From: Pseudomonas sp. MRSN 12121
GTDB lineage: Bacteria > Pseudomonadota > Gammaproteobacteria > Pseudomonadales > Pseudomonadaceae
Reading direction: 5' to 3'
DNA length: 64,000 nucleotides
NCBI RefSeq assembly: GCF_000931465.1
Contig: NZ_CP010892.1
Span: 4,363,388-4,427,387, forward strand
The stretch's first letter is position 1. Every line of letters begins with the position of its first letter. Below the pieces are notes generated by a model. That model had not been told where the DNA came from and made no database searches. It saw only the letters and a program-made list of their open reading frames with translations. A program made the translations under genes and the position numbers. This document shows positions 1 through 8,321 of the stretch, one piece after another.

Positions 1-964
1 CCTGGCGAAGGATGCTCAGGTCTGACTCGCTCGCGTTCTTGCTGCTGGAGTTGGCGCCGGATGCGTCCGGAAAAATCTGGATGGGGTGACCTTTGTCGGC
101 GTACTGCCGTTTGATCAGGTCCGCCATGTATGGGGTGTCGCGACCGTCGGTTATCTCGGCCACCGCAACCGGCCACCCGCCCCGCAGCACGTAGACCACA
201 GCACTCATCTTGAGCCGGTTGAAGTCCATGCCGATCAGCAGCGGCTCGCGCTCCCGCTCTACCGTATCGCTGTGGTTTAGTACACGGTCAAAGTCGGGGT
301 AGACGCTACCGCTGTTCAGGTTGGTGAACTTCCCCTCGATGTACGCTGTGATCAGCGCCGCTGGATAGCTGTCACGAAGGCTCTGCACATAGTCATCAGG
401 AAGGAACGGGTTGGTGTACGTCGCCGCCTGGACCATCGCGTAGCCGGGCTTAGGCGAACGACCCCAGGTGTCGTAGACGAACTGGAACCCCTCAGGCGTG
501 GTGTACGCCGAGACGCGGTTGAATGGCTGCTCAACGCCGGCTGGCCGCTGCCGGTTCCGCGCGATGATCTTGCGCCATGCCAGTGCAGCCTGGGCCTTCT
601 TCAGCGTGTCGATCTCGTCGACATGCGCCCGGTACGATTCGTACCCGATGATGCGCGCCGGGTTCTCGAGCGTCCTCAGGATGAAGTCACCGCAGTTCGG
701 CGCGCTGGTGTAGATAATGTTCTCTTGCTTGTTGTACTTGTACCGAATGCCCAGCTCGCTCAGCTTTTCCTCCATGCGCGGCGCCAGGATCAGCCGGACC
801 AGGTCATAGGTCGGCTCGTACAGGGCGACCAAGGCATCCGACGATGACAGGGCATCACGAAGCGCACAGTTGGCCAGCGTCTCAGTCTTCCCAGTACCAA
901 ACCCACCGACGAACGCCGGGTATTTATCCTGCAGCTGGAAGAACTCAGCCTGGGGCTCGGTCAT
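1..964 (-). CDS. Phage terminase large subunit (partial, 3' end outside window)
   Basis: Packaging ATPase/nuclease of the phage DNA motor. Reading leftward from the ATG at 964 gives 321 codons without a stop. A Walker A motif GGFGTGKT lies at residues 20-27, followed by a typical ATPase region (..ALYEPTYDLVRL.., ..HVDEIDTL.. as Walker B). Near the window edge, LLIGMDFN and IFPDASG look like the RNase H-like nuclease domain. It overlaps the 3' end of the small-subunit gene by 20 nt, the usual TerS-TerL arrangement. The C-terminus lies left of position 1. Family assignment rests on motifs and context. Confidence 0.9.
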   Translation of the reverse strand, partial: MTEPQAEFFQLQDKYPAFVGGFGTGKTETLANCALRDALSSSDALVALYEPTYDLVRLILAPRMEEKLSELGIRYKYNKQENIIYTSAPNCGDFILRTLENPARIIGYESYRAHVDEIDTLKKAQAALAWRKIIARNRQRPAGVEQPFNRVSAYTTPEGFQFVYDTWGRSPKPGYAMVQAATYTNPFLPDDYVQSLRDSYPAALITAYIEGKFTNLNSGSVYPDFDRVLNHSDTVEREREPLLIGMDFNRLKMSAVVYVLRGGWPVAVAEITDGRDTPYMADLIKRQYADKGHPIQIFPDASGANSSSKNASESDLSILRQ

Positions 965-1601
965 CTGAATTCGGAGCGTTCGACCTGCCACCTACCACCT
1001 CAATCTCTATCTTGGTCACCGGAGGCGCCGGCTCATGCCCGGCCTTCAACGCTGCGAGCTCAACCCGGCGTTTCTCGATCTCGATCCGCTTCAGCTCTGC
1101 ATCAAGGTCGGCGTGGCCAGCAGGCACGAACATCCCCAGGTGCCGGCCGATATCGACCAGCGCACCTTTCTTGTCGTGCAGCTTCACCTTTAGGCCATCG
1201 CGCCCCTGGGACACCTCAGCAATCGCCGCAGCAGTGGCATCGTCGATCTCGGTCGAGTCGATCAGCGCCAGGCCGTGGTACGCCACCATGTCCTCGGCGC
1301 ACTCCTCCTCACCGTCGACCATTCGGACCATCGTCTCGCCCCAGCGGACCACCTTGCGGATGTCGCTGAAGCCGATCTTGGCCAGCTCACGGAGCACCAT
1401 GTCTTGAGTGATGCCGGTTCGATTCGACCGGGACTTCATGCTCTCGGACAAGGCCGCCGAAACACTAACATTTGCTAACAGGCGAGAGCCCTGCTCGTTG
1501 GCCGTCTTCTTGCTGTAGCCCGCACGGATAGCGGCCTGTGTAGCATTCAAGTCGATCAGGTATTCGTCGACGAAGCGCTGCTGTTTTGCTGTCAGCGCCA
1601 T
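945..1601 (-). CDS. Phage terminase small subunit
   Basis: DNA-recognition subunit of the packaging terminase, 218 aa. The N-terminus (LTAKQQRFVDEYLIDLNATQAAIRAGYSK) is the helix-turn-helix signature of the Terminase_2/XtmA family. The C-terminal third is helical and charged (AELKRIEIEKRRVEL), fitting the oligomerisation and TerL-contact part. I chose the ATG at 1601 over an upstream in-frame one because AAGG lies 7-8 nt before it. It directly precedes and overlaps the large-subunit gene. Confidence 0.92.
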   Translation of the reverse strand: MALTAKQQRFVDEYLIDLNATQAAIRAGYSKKTANEQGSRLLANVSVSAALSESMKSRSNRTGITQDMVLRELAKIGFSDIRKVVRWGETMVRMVDGEEECAEDMVAYHGLALIDSTEIDDATAAAIAEVSQGRDGLKVKLHDKKGALVDIGRHLGMFVPAGHADLDAELKRIEIEKRRVELAALKAGHEPAPPVTKIEIEVVGGRSNAPNSDDRAPG

Positions 1602-1699
1602 AGGGATTCCTTGAGACTTTGGTGCCTCGCTCGGGCAGCGCTTGAAATGGTGGCTGGATGCCGGTATTGGTGTGGGCTGAACCTTTCGGAGAAGCACCG

Positions 1700-1960
1700 A
1701 TGCTAAAACTCACAGATGGCGAGAAACACTACCTGCTCGAAATGCGGGCCATATCCACTGACTCACAAGGGCGGGACATCTTTGTCGGCCTGACATCCGA
1801 AGAATCTGAGCGCTATCACCTCCTGAGCAACCATCTTCACCAAGGGACCTTTGAGGAGAAAGATGAATATCTGGCGCTCAACGAGAAACACGAGAAAGCC
1901 CGTCATCAAGTGTTAGCGGCGGAGCACATCAAGCGCACTGAGTCGCCATCCCTGCACTGA
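1700..1960 (+). CDS. Hypothetical phage protein
   Basis: Small acidic 86-aa protein (MLKLTDGEKHYLLEMRA...), helical and rich in Glu, His and Lys, with no domain I recognise. CGGAGAAG 6-8 nt before the ATG at 1700 supports the start over the in-frame one at 1658. It lies on the strand opposite to its neighbours, between the terminase genes and the lysis-side genes, so it would be a separate transcript. Coding status is likely but not certain. Confidence 0.55.
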   Translation: MLKLTDGEKHYLLEMRAISTDSQGRDIFVGLTSEESERYHLLSNHLHQGTFEEKDEYLALNEKHEKARHQVLAAEHIKRTESPSLH

Positions 1961-1980
1961 CTCGAATCGGGCGACGATCT

Positions 1981-2232
1981 TCAGTTGTCGTCCGACAGCA
2001 GCACATCAATCAGCTTCTGCTCACCCAGCCGCATTGCGCCCAAGCACTGCAGGTCGTCGCATTTGGGGCCCAAGCCGAAGACTGTGACCTCGCCTTTCGG
2101 CCCCATCAGGGTCAACGCGCCAACAGTGCATTCCGGGTGCACGCCGGCATCAAGATCATCTGCAATCTTGCGCAGCGTCTTGGCGGCGTCGCGCCAACCC
2201 TCCCGCTTGAACTCAACGAGCTTTGCGGTCAT
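1981..2232 (-). CDS. Hypothetical phage protein
   Basis: 83 aa (MTAKLVEFKREGWRDAAKTLRKIADDLDAG...). The N-terminal half looks like an amphipathic helix and the C-terminal half like a small beta-rich part (TVGALTLMGPKGEVTVFGLG). The start overlaps the stop of the next upstream gene by 4 nt (ATGA), which supports translational coupling. Function unknown. Confidence 0.7.
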   Translation of the reverse strand: MTAKLVEFKREGWRDAAKTLRKIADDLDAGVHPECTVGALTLMGPKGEVTVFGLGPKCDDLQCLGAMRLGEQKLIDVLLSDDN

Positions 2233-2516
2233 GCCTTCACCATGTTGTGGGTTTGTGCGTGGGCGTGCCCATGCAGCTCGGCGACGATCAGGCCCTGGGG
2301 CAGACCGGAAGCTTTGGCAGCATCGATGGCCTTGGCGATCGCGCCATCCAGATCTGTCAGTGCCTTGTTGATTTCCTTGCCCGCCGACAGCGCGTGATGA
2401 AGGCGGGTGATGCTGGCCGGCTCAGGACGGTTCGCAACACAACGCTCGCACAGCCCGCACGCAGTACCCAGCGCCGAATCGCCCTTGCATACCGGCTTCG
2501 TGTAACCACTGCTCAT
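2229..2516 (-). CDS. Hypothetical phage protein, cysteine-containing
   Basis: 95 aa. The N-terminus has four cysteines (VCKG, ACGLCERCV) that could bind a metal; the rest is helical with a histidine-rich stretch (ELHGHAHAQTH). I start it at the ATG at 2516 (MSSGYTKP), preceded by GGAGAAG, rather than the TTG at 2528. It overlaps the next gene by 4 nt. Function unknown. Confidence 0.68.
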   Translation of the reverse strand: MSSGYTKPVCKGDSALGTACGLCERCVANRPEPASITRLHHALSAGKEINKALTDLDGAIAKAIDAAKASGLPQGLIVAELHGHAHAQTHNMVKA

Positions 2517-2570
2517 GCTCTTCTCCAATGTCGCGACACAATTAACTGGTTCGCGAAACGTGTCGCGACC

Positions 2571-2867
2571 CTATGCTGCAAGCCGAAGCTGTTTGTTGAA
2601 CATCTCACGGATCTCACCAAGCCTTGCCGTCACCAGCGGCTCGCCCTTCAGATGAATCAGGTGGGCCAACTGGTGGACGATCCCCTCATCCGACAGAACA
2701 ACGCTCGTTGGCAACTCCTTGAACCAGCATACGAACACTGCGAAGTGCAGAGCCGCTGGCAGCTCTCTCAGGAAGCGCTTGTCGGTCATACCGGCGAACC
2801 GGGCGTGTTCCTCGCGTATGTCCTGGTAACTCGCGGAGTAGTGGTTTCCGCCGATGATGTAGTCCAT
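2571..2867 (-). CDS. Hypothetical phage protein
   Basis: 98 aa (MDYIIGGNHYSASYQDIREEHARFAG...). It begins 4 nt after the holin stop, so it is probably co-translated with the holin. A hydrophobic segment (AALHFAVFVCWFKELP) occurs mid-protein but is short for a membrane span. Its position after a holin raises an endolysin-accessory role, but no catalytic motif is visible. Confidence 0.65.
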   Translation of the reverse strand: MDYIIGGNHYSASYQDIREEHARFAGMTDKRFLRELPAALHFAVFVCWFKELPTSVVLSDEGIVHQLAHLIHLKGEPLVTARLGEIREMFNKQLRLAA

Positions 2868-2871
2868 GGGC

Positions 2872-3204
2872 CTACTCTGCCTTTCGACTCGGCAGCTTGA
2901 AGTCAGCGAACCGATCAGCCAGTTCAGCGATCTTCTTCACACCGAGGAAGCCGATGAACACGCCAGCCGGAGTCGCGAAGCTCTGCGGCAACCCGAAATA
3001 CTCGAGCAGCGGTATCAGCCCGATGGTGATCAGGGTGCAGAGACAGGCCTCGAGCAGAGCCTGGCGCCGAGTCCCGCCGCCATAGATGATGCGTAGCGCA
3101 CCCACTACGAACGACAGCGCCCCGGCATAGATCGTCGGCGCGTGCTGGCTCAGCCACGCAAGGACGAGCAGCCAGGTATCTGGTTTATCGGGCATGTTCG
3201 ACAT
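2872..3204 (-). CDS. Phage holin, lambda S-like (Phage_holin_3 family)
   Basis: Forms holes in the inner membrane at lysis. The protein is 110 aa with three hydrophobic segments (about residues 24-41, 49-70 and 78-95) and a charged C-terminus (DRFADFKLPSRKAE), the size and topology of lambda-type holins. GGAGG lies 8 nt before the ATG at 3204. A second ATG three codons in (MSNMPDKPD) recalls the dual-start holin/antiholin arrangement, but with no charge difference I would not claim it. No endolysin is seen in the window; it may lie to the left. Confidence 0.8.
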   Translation of the reverse strand: MSNMPDKPDTWLLVLAWLSQHAPTIYAGALSFVVGALRIIYGGGTRRQALLEACLCTLITIGLIPLLEYFGLPQSFATPAGVFIGFLGVKKIAELADRFADFKLPSRKAE

Positions 3205-3244
3205 CTCGATGTCCTCCCGACGAGGGAGTTATGGGTTGGGGTTA

Positions 3245-3772
3245 TCAGCCGCGGTACAGAATTCCGCCCTGCCGGAGTTCGGCACGGATAACATCGCGGA
3301 CCTGGTCGGCGATTGCTGGGCCCTTGCCGATCTCGTTCAACAGGTCCTTGCCGAGCGATGTTTCGCTGATCGTGCTGGCCATGGCGTCGAGCATTGAGGT
3401 CACGCTGCCAGCCTTCATTGCATCACCAAGCTGAGGGGCATTTCCGGAAGAGCCATTGATTGCCCAGCGATCAGCACTCACCAGGAATGGCGACTCAAGG
3501 CCAGCGCCAATGCCGGCGACATACTTCTTCCCGTCCGGGCCCGCCTCCACCCTCACCGACCAGTCAGGCCCGAGCTTCTCGTTGGCGATCGAAGCCCGCT
3601 CGATCTCAGCCAGCCTGTCTTCATATTTCTTCAGGCTGGCCTCGTTGAATTTCACCAATTCTGCTGTCTGCACAACACAAGCCAAAGCTTCGCCATGCAT
3701 CTTCTTAACTTCGGCCAGCTTGGCCTCCTGCGAGGTGATCGACTCGACCACCTGACGGTATTCGCTCTTCAT
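3245..3772 (-). CDS. Hypothetical phage protein with coiled coil
   Basis: 175 aa. Residues about 1-65 form a predicted coiled coil (VESITSQEAKLAEVKKMHGEAL...KKYEDRLAEIERAS). A small domain follows (DWSVRVEAGPDGKKYVAGIG) and then a Gly/Ser/Ala-rich helical tail. The ATG at 3772 has GGAG 6 nt upstream; the longer in-frame extension to 3970 lies beyond a terminator and is not credible. No family recognised. Confidence 0.62.
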   Translation of the reverse strand: MKSEYRQVVESITSQEAKLAEVKKMHGEALACVVQTAELVKFNEASLKKYEDRLAEIERASIANEKLGPDWSVRVEAGPDGKKYVAGIGAGLESPFLVSADRWAINGSSGNAPQLGDAMKAGSVTSMLDAMASTISETSLGKDLLNEIGKGPAIADQVRDVIRAELRQGGILYRG

Positions 3773-3786
3773 GCTGTGCTCCAGAA

Positions 3787-3813
3787 ATGAAAAAGCCCCA
3801 GCGAATGCTGAGG
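3787..3813 (-). terminator. Rho-independent terminator (minus strand)
   Basis: On the minus strand GCCTCAGC-ATTC-GCTGGGGC (one G-U pair) is followed by TTTTTC. It lies downstream of the gene at 4025-4264 and upstream of the 3245-3772 gene. Confidence 0.65.
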
Positions 3814-4024
3814 CCCTGAATAGGTGCGCGGTCTTTCCCGCCGTCTGCCGTAGCCATCGCCGCGCCGACACCTTATTGCATCGGTCTCGCCGCTCAGGCT
3901 TCGCGCCACCCTGCAGCAGTTGGTGAGGACAAGGCGCGCGGGCTGCCGGTGTTGATTCCGTACGTCGCACTATCCGGCTATCGACGTCCAGGCCTTCCCG
4001 AGGGTTGCCCTGGCTACAGGTAAA

Positions 4025-4264
4025 TCAGAAAGCTGGCGAGATATCGAAGTAGTAATCCTTCCCTTCCTCGAAATGCTCGGTACGGTCAGCCACCACGTTG
4101 ACGGTGTATTCACCATACGGGGTGTACTTGCCGTATATCGCATCCTCCTCCGCCGGGTTGGCTGACCAGACTGCACCGAAGTTCAGACGGATCAACGATT
4201 CTGAGGAGCCCTGAACAGGGCCTTTGGAGCGGAGAGTCATCTTGCAGCGCGTAATGTGGGTCAT
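4025..4264 (-). CDS. Hypothetical phage protein
   Basis: 79 aa (MTHITRCKMTLRSKGPVQGSSESLIRLNFGAVW...), beta-rich in appearance, with an acidic/aromatic C-terminus (FEEGKDYYFDISPAF). GAGG about 9 nt upstream supports the ATG at 4264. It is flanked by terminators at 3787 and 4331, so it may be a single-gene transcript. Function unknown. No gene is visible between 3814 and 4024. Confidence 0.65.
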   Translation of the reverse strand: MTHITRCKMTLRSKGPVQGSSESLIRLNFGAVWSANPAEEDAIYGKYTPYGEYTVNVVADRTEHFEEGKDYYFDISPAF

Positions 4265-4330
4265 CGGTAGAACCTCGAACGTCGATTGAGCAGGAGGGTC
4301 TTTCCGGTCTTTCGCCTGCATTTGGGCAAT

Positions 4331-4359
4331 AAAAAACCCGGCGCGGCGGCCGGGTTTTG
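4331..4359. terminator. Bidirectional rho-independent terminator
   Basis: AAAACCCGGC ... GCCGGGTTTT is a GC-rich hairpin flanked by A-tracts and T-tracts on both sides. It ends the leftward early operon after the gene at 4434-5120. Confidence 0.8.
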
Positions 4360-4433
4360 TTTGATTTATAAGTAAGTTGCCGAAGGCAAAACTCTAACAG
4401 TGGCGAAATAGTGCCAGAACACTCCTCAAATCG

Positions 4434-5120
4434 TCAAGCGGCTATTTCCTCTTCGTTATCTTCGCGCTCACGCAGGCGCTCAACGACTGCCGCAACAGGC
4501 TTCAGCGCCTGCTTGTCGAGCTTATCAATGTGAGTACACAGGGCATTCCAGATGTCGCACCAGTCCCTCGCCCAGTTCTGAGGATTCATCTTCTCGCCCG
4601 TGCGATCCTCGACGAACATGCACACGGCACCCGGCCCCATGCCTTCGGCGCCAGCCACCAGCATTTTGTGCGACTGCAAGGCGGCCATGGCCATCCAGTA
4701 GGCGCGCTGCTTCTTGCGGTCGGTCAGCGCCTCCAGTCCGCTTCCGAGCCAAACCAGGCCGTGAGCGATACTCAAGTCATTGCCGGTGGCGATCGGCGAG
4801 TACATGAAGTTGCCAAAGTGGCGAATCGATTTTGGCAGCGAGTCGATGGCTTGCAGCACTAAGCCAGCAACCAGCATATGGGCGCAGCGCGATTCAGTGA
4901 GACGACGCCCCGACCTGGTTTCGGTGACGCCTTCAGTCCGAATGTCGTACACCTTGGCGACCTCTACCCCGTCATGGTTTTCCAGCATCACCATGACTTT
5001 CACGTCCCCTCCCCCTGACTTCTTGCCAAGGGCTGCTTGTTCGGCCGCTACTGCCAGAGCAGAACTGCGGTTTTCATGAAGTGCGTCGTGCCAAGCTTGG
5101 CGTGCTCCGATGATTTTCAT
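4434..5120 (-). CDS. Hypothetical phage protein, last gene of leftward early operon
   Basis: 228 aa with no domain I can name. The N-terminal half has a beta-rich part (DVKVMVMLENHDGVEVAKVYDI). The middle is helical (HMLVAGLVLQAIDSLPKSIRHFGNF...LEALTDRKKQRAYWMAMAALQ) and the C-terminus is acidic. It overlaps ninG by 4 nt and is followed by a strong terminator. In lambdoid phages this last early position is often held by the late antiterminator Q; that role is suggested by location only. Confidence 0.72.
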   Translation of the reverse strand: MKIIGARQAWHDALHENRSSALAVAAEQAALGKKSGGGDVKVMVMLENHDGVEVAKVYDIRTEGVTETRSGRRLTESRCAHMLVAGLVLQAIDSLPKSIRHFGNFMYSPIATGNDLSIAHGLVWLGSGLEALTDRKKQRAYWMAMAALQSHKMLVAGAEGMGPGAVCMFVEDRTGEKMNPQNWARDWCDIWNALCTHIDKLDKQALKPVAAVVERLREREDNEEEIAA

Positions 5121-5719
5121 GCTACTGCTCTCCCCTTCAGCTCTTTGATTTTCGCCCGGCAGTCAGCCTTGATCTCTTGCAGCTCCGGGATGGTGTAACG
5201 TTTTGGCTGGCAGGGCCCAAAAAGGGCCTCTACCGCTTCGATGCCGATACGGCGCTCAAGCTCTGGCCGGTATCCGTGGATGTTTCCGCTCAGGTGGTTG
5301 TTGCAGACCGAGCAGGCCTTGTGCACGTTCAGCGGGTTGAAACGATGCTCAGGCGACGACCCAACACTCAGGAAGTGCGAGGCATGCCACTGACCATTCC
5401 AGGCTGCCGGCTTGTCGCAGCTCACGCAGCCAAGGTGCGCATCGCGCAGTCGAATCCACTGATTGAAAAGAGCCTGGGCCTCGCGCAGATGGCCGGACCT
5501 GGACTTGACCCGCTCCCTGGCCGCGCGGGTCTCTCGGCGCTCGACCTGGGCCAGCGACTTGCGGGCCTTCTCCCGGTTACTCGGGGCGATGGCCAACGCA
5601 CAGGCAGGACTGCAAACAGCTTGGCCCAGGCGCTGCGGTGTGAACTTCTCGCCGCAGGTGGGGTTCTTGCACTTCTTCGGCTTGGGCGGCTTGGTGGCCT
5701 TGATGGCTTTGCGCATCAT
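5117..5719 (-). CDS. ninG: NinG/Rap-family recombination protein
   Basis: Recombination-accessory protein of lambdoid phages (NinG/Rap, reported to promote phage recombination as a junction nuclease). 200 aa. The N-terminus is Lys/Pro-rich followed by a zinc-finger-like CKNPTCGEKF..VCSPAC. The C-terminal half has an HNH-like arrangement: CVSCDKP, WHASHFLS, then HKACSVCNNHLSGN. The ATGA overlap with the upstream DUF1367 stop supports the MM start at 5719. Confidence 0.88.
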   Translation of the reverse strand: MMRKAIKATKPPKPKKCKNPTCGEKFTPQRLGQAVCSPACALAIAPSNREKARKSLAQVERRETRAARERVKSRSGHLREAQALFNQWIRLRDAHLGCVSCDKPAAWNGQWHASHFLSVGSSPEHRFNPLNVHKACSVCNNHLSGNIHGYRPELERRIGIEAVEALFGPCQPKRYTIPELQEIKADCRAKIKELKGRAVA

Positions 5720-6303
5720 GCGAAGCTCCCGATCATGTCCGCCGCGGCCAGGGCCTGCTCCTCGCTTTCGAAGTGCGCAGACAGCACCAGACGCCAGCAG
5801 GCGTTGAACACGTCGCGGTACAGCGGCTCGAACTGGGTATCGTCCATGTTCGCCCAGCTGATGGACTTGGCCTCCTTGCGCACACCGTCGGGAGTGCGCA
5901 CCAGATGGAAATGGCCGGCCTCGATCGTCACCCACTCGCGGAAGGCTTCGCGGGACTTATCGACCGCCGGGAAACGCTCGGCGCGCGCCTGCTCAAGTCC
6001 GGCGATGTAGGCGTCAACGGCGTTCGATAGCTGCCCAGGCTTGCCGCTCTGCGCCTCGAAGAATTTGGCCAGGCCCTGGATGCCGCGCATCTCCTGGCGC
6101 GGTATCAGACCGCCGACAGGCTCCCAGTAATCCCAAGCCAGATCCAGCATGGCGAAGAACTTGCCGTGGAACCGGGCATTGCGCATCTTGGTGAACTTGC
6201 CGTGGATGACCTGGCCAGCCTTCCAGTGCTGGATGACTTCTCGGTCGGCTTCGGTGGCCGGCACCAGGCCTTGGGCGGTTCGAATAAGGGCGAGCTCAGC
6301 CAT
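5716..6303 (-). CDS. DUF1367 family phage protein
   Basis: 195 aa. The core ATEADREVIQHWKAGQVIHGKF...MRNARFHGKFFAMLDLAWDYWEP is the DUF1367 signature seen in lambdoid prophages, usually next to NinG or the replication genes. The biochemical role is unknown. It overlaps ninG by 4 nt and the preceding gene by 8 nt, in a tightly packed early operon. Confidence 0.85.
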   Translation of the reverse strand: MAELALIRTAQGLVPATEADREVIQHWKAGQVIHGKFTKMRNARFHGKFFAMLDLAWDYWEPVGGLIPRQEMRGIQGLAKFFEAQSGKPGQLSNAVDAYIAGLEQARAERFPAVDKSREAFREWVTIEAGHFHLVRTPDGVRKEAKSISWANMDDTQFEPLYRDVFNACWRLVLSAHFESEEQALAAADMIGSFA

Positions 6304-7021
6304 GGGATGCCTCCTTGGTCATGAACTCGTCAACGACAGCATCCGCAATGCCGCTGAACAAGGGCATCCTCCCCTCGTTCCAGATCGCAAGCGGTGAACT
6401 GGTCCCAATCGGGTTACGAACGAAGCGATACCGCTCTGCATCCTTGCGCAGTGCCTTGACCTCCTCCTGAAGCTGACCGGCGCCGCGCTGCACACCTTCC
6501 AACTGGGAGCGCAGAGCGCCGTTCTCCGCACTGACGTGAGCGAACTGGGCGGCGATATGCTCCTCCAGCGACACCTGATCGCGCTGCCAGTCGGCCTCAT
6601 CGTGGAAATAACCGAAGCGCTCGCAGAGGCTGCGGTGGAAGCTTTTGAAGTCCACCTGGAGCTGGTCGATGCGCTTGCGGAGGACATCAGCACGATGCAT
6701 GCCCAGCTCAGACCAATGGCCTGTTTTCTGAACCCATTCGGTCTTTTCGATCCACTCGAAAAATGCATGCTCGACACTTTTGAGGCGCTCGTTCTCGCTA
6801 GTCAGGGCAAAGACTGCGGCGGGACTGGCTGCCTCGATAAACGCACGGAATGCCTCAGGGCACTGCACGCTATCCCGGTATGCGCTAATCGCATCGCCAT
6901 CAGCTCCGTGGCGGCCATTGACCTCAGTAGTCAGGCGCAGGGTGGAATTGCTGTCCCACCACTTCCAGTCAGCGCCACCGGCGGCTTCGGCCAGTTGTTG
7001 CAGTTTGGTGTAGTCGCTCAT
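6296..7021 (-). CDS. Ead/Ea22-like phage protein
   Basis: 241 aa. It starts MSDYTKLQQLAEAA, contains a mid-region helix and a coiled coil (residues about 160-200, SAENGALRSQLEGVQRGAGQLQEEVKALRKDAERYRFVRNP), and ends with an acidic segment (FSGIADAVVDEFM). The layout, including the ERYRFVR motif after a coiled coil, matches the Ead/Ea22-like group of lambdoid accessory proteins. Molecular function unknown. Confidence 0.65.
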   Translation of the reverse strand: MSDYTKLQQLAEAAGGADWKWWDSNSTLRLTTEVNGRHGADGDAISAYRDSVQCPEAFRAFIEAASPAAVFALTSENERLKSVEHAFFEWIEKTEWVQKTGHWSELGMHRADVLRKRIDQLQVDFKSFHRSLCERFGYFHDEADWQRDQVSLEEHIAAQFAHVSAENGALRSQLEGVQRGAGQLQEEVKALRKDAERYRFVRNPIGTSSPLAIWNEGRMPLFSGIADAVVDEFMTKEASHG

Positions 7022-7524
7022 TGCGCGATCCCTTTCAGCAGAGCCTGCAGCTGCTTCAGCTTGCCCAGGGCTTCGGCATTCCCCTCCTGCTCGGCCGCAA
7101 CAGAAAGCGCAACCTCTTCGATGCGGGCCGACATGGCCTTCATGCGCTGGCCGAACTCGTCGGCGAGCAACAACATCTCACCGGAGAGCGCCGCGAGAGA
7201 GTCGAGCGCTCCGGTTTCGGTTTTCTTGATGGACACGACGGTTTGGGTGGCGCTCTTCGACATGGTCTGTTCTTTCCTTGATTTTTGGGTGGCAGCAGCG
7301 CGCTGGAAGTGGCCATTGACCGGTTCGTAGATCAGGCCTTGTTCTTTCAGGTCGCCGAGGCAGGCGCGAACTGCCGGGAACTGGGCGCTGCTGGTTTTCG
7401 AGGCCTGCAGGGCGCGATGGATGTCGAGTGCGGCCCAGTGCTGCTGGATCGGAACGACTTGGAAAACCTTGCGCGCCAGGGCCGTTTGGCCGGCGAGCAT
7501 TTGTTGTTGCCTGGCTGCGTTCAC
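7018..7524 (-). CDS. Hypothetical phage protein
   Basis: 168 aa. The N-terminal ~80 residues look like a winged-helix-type fold (WAALDIHRALQASKTSSAQFPAVRACLGDLKEQGLIYE). The C-terminal part is an amphipathic helix (LAALSGEMLLLADEFGQRMKAMSARIEEVALSV). It overlaps its neighbours by 4 nt on both sides. A DNA-binding role is inferred from appearance only. Confidence 0.68.
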   Translation of the reverse strand: MNAARQQQMLAGQTALARKVFQVVPIQQHWAALDIHRALQASKTSSAQFPAVRACLGDLKEQGLIYEPVNGHFQRAAATQKSRKEQTMSKSATQTVVSIKKTETGALDSLAALSGEMLLLADEFGQRMKAMSARIEEVALSVAAEQEGNAEALGKLKQLQALLKGIAQ

Positions 7525-8321
7525 TGAGCCGCCCTCCTCGCGTCCAATTGTTCGGCCTGCTGAATCAGCAGGGCCCGGCGATCGGCCAGGTCGTTGGCCG
7601 CCTGAATTCGCATTTCTGCCTTCTCCTCGGCGCTCGCTTTCTGCATGGCAAGCATTGAGCCCCTCACTTCGGCGAGCTTGGCGCGGAGCTTTGGTGATGG
7701 CCGTGCGACCTCGCCGGTGAGCAGCGCCACCACGGCCCGGCCGTCCTCGGTAATCGGCGTCACGCTCAGGTCGGCCAGGTACTTCTGGCCGCGCTCCTGC
7801 GGGATGCGCTGCATCTGCACTGCGCGGGTTACGGCCTGGATACGGCGGCTTGCGTCGAATCCGACGGACACGTGCCAGTTAACGGGCTTTGCGTCTTCCC
7901 GGGCCTGGCCCACGAACCGCTCGTAAGCGCTGATGAACGCCATACGGGCGCCGACCTTATCGCCAGCATCGAGGACGGGCTTTGCCGCGGCCAGGGCCAG
8001 CTGAATCTCATCGGTCAGCACCACGGTCTCGAACTCGTCGTTGGTGGTCATGGCGATTGCCCATGCTTCGTCCTTGCCCGGGCGGCCGTCGGCGGCCTGA
8101 ACGCGCTGAAGAATGGCGGCCAGGGTCAGCTTGCCGGTCAGCTCACGGCGGCACGCCTTCAGCGCGCCGGCCACTGCCTCCGCGGGATAGTCGGCCAGGT
8201 CGTCAGCCATCATTTCAGCGGCTTCCGACGTGATGGCCTGACCCAGCACTTCCGCGGTGGCGGCGATCGCCAGGGTCAGGCGGGCGATTTGGTCGGGCGC
8301 CATGCGCTCAGAGGAACTCAT
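7521..8321 (-). CDS. Hypothetical phage protein, possible replication partner (lambda P position)
   Basis: 266 aa, mostly helical, with a long charged C-terminal helix (KLRAKLAEVRGSMLAMQKASAEEKAEMRIQAANDLADRR). No P-loop is visible, so it is not a DnaC-type ATPase. It follows the O-like gene with a 14-nt overlap, the position of the helicase loader in lambdoid phages. The N-terminal part (AEMMADDLADYPAEAVAGALKACRREL..LTLAAILQRVQ) resembles replication-region proteins of Pseudomonas phages. The functional assignment is tentative. Confidence 0.65.
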   Translation of the reverse strand: MSSSERMAPDQIARLTLAIAATAEVLGQAITSEAAEMMADDLADYPAEAVAGALKACRRELTGKLTLAAILQRVQAADGRPGKDEAWAIAMTTNDEFETVVLTDEIQLALAAAKPVLDAGDKVGARMAFISAYERFVGQAREDAKPVNWHVSVGFDASRRIQAVTRAVQMQRIPQERGQKYLADLSVTPITEDGRAVVALLTGEVARPSPKLRAKLAEVRGSMLAMQKASAEEKAEMRIQAANDLADRRALLIQQAEQLDARRAAQ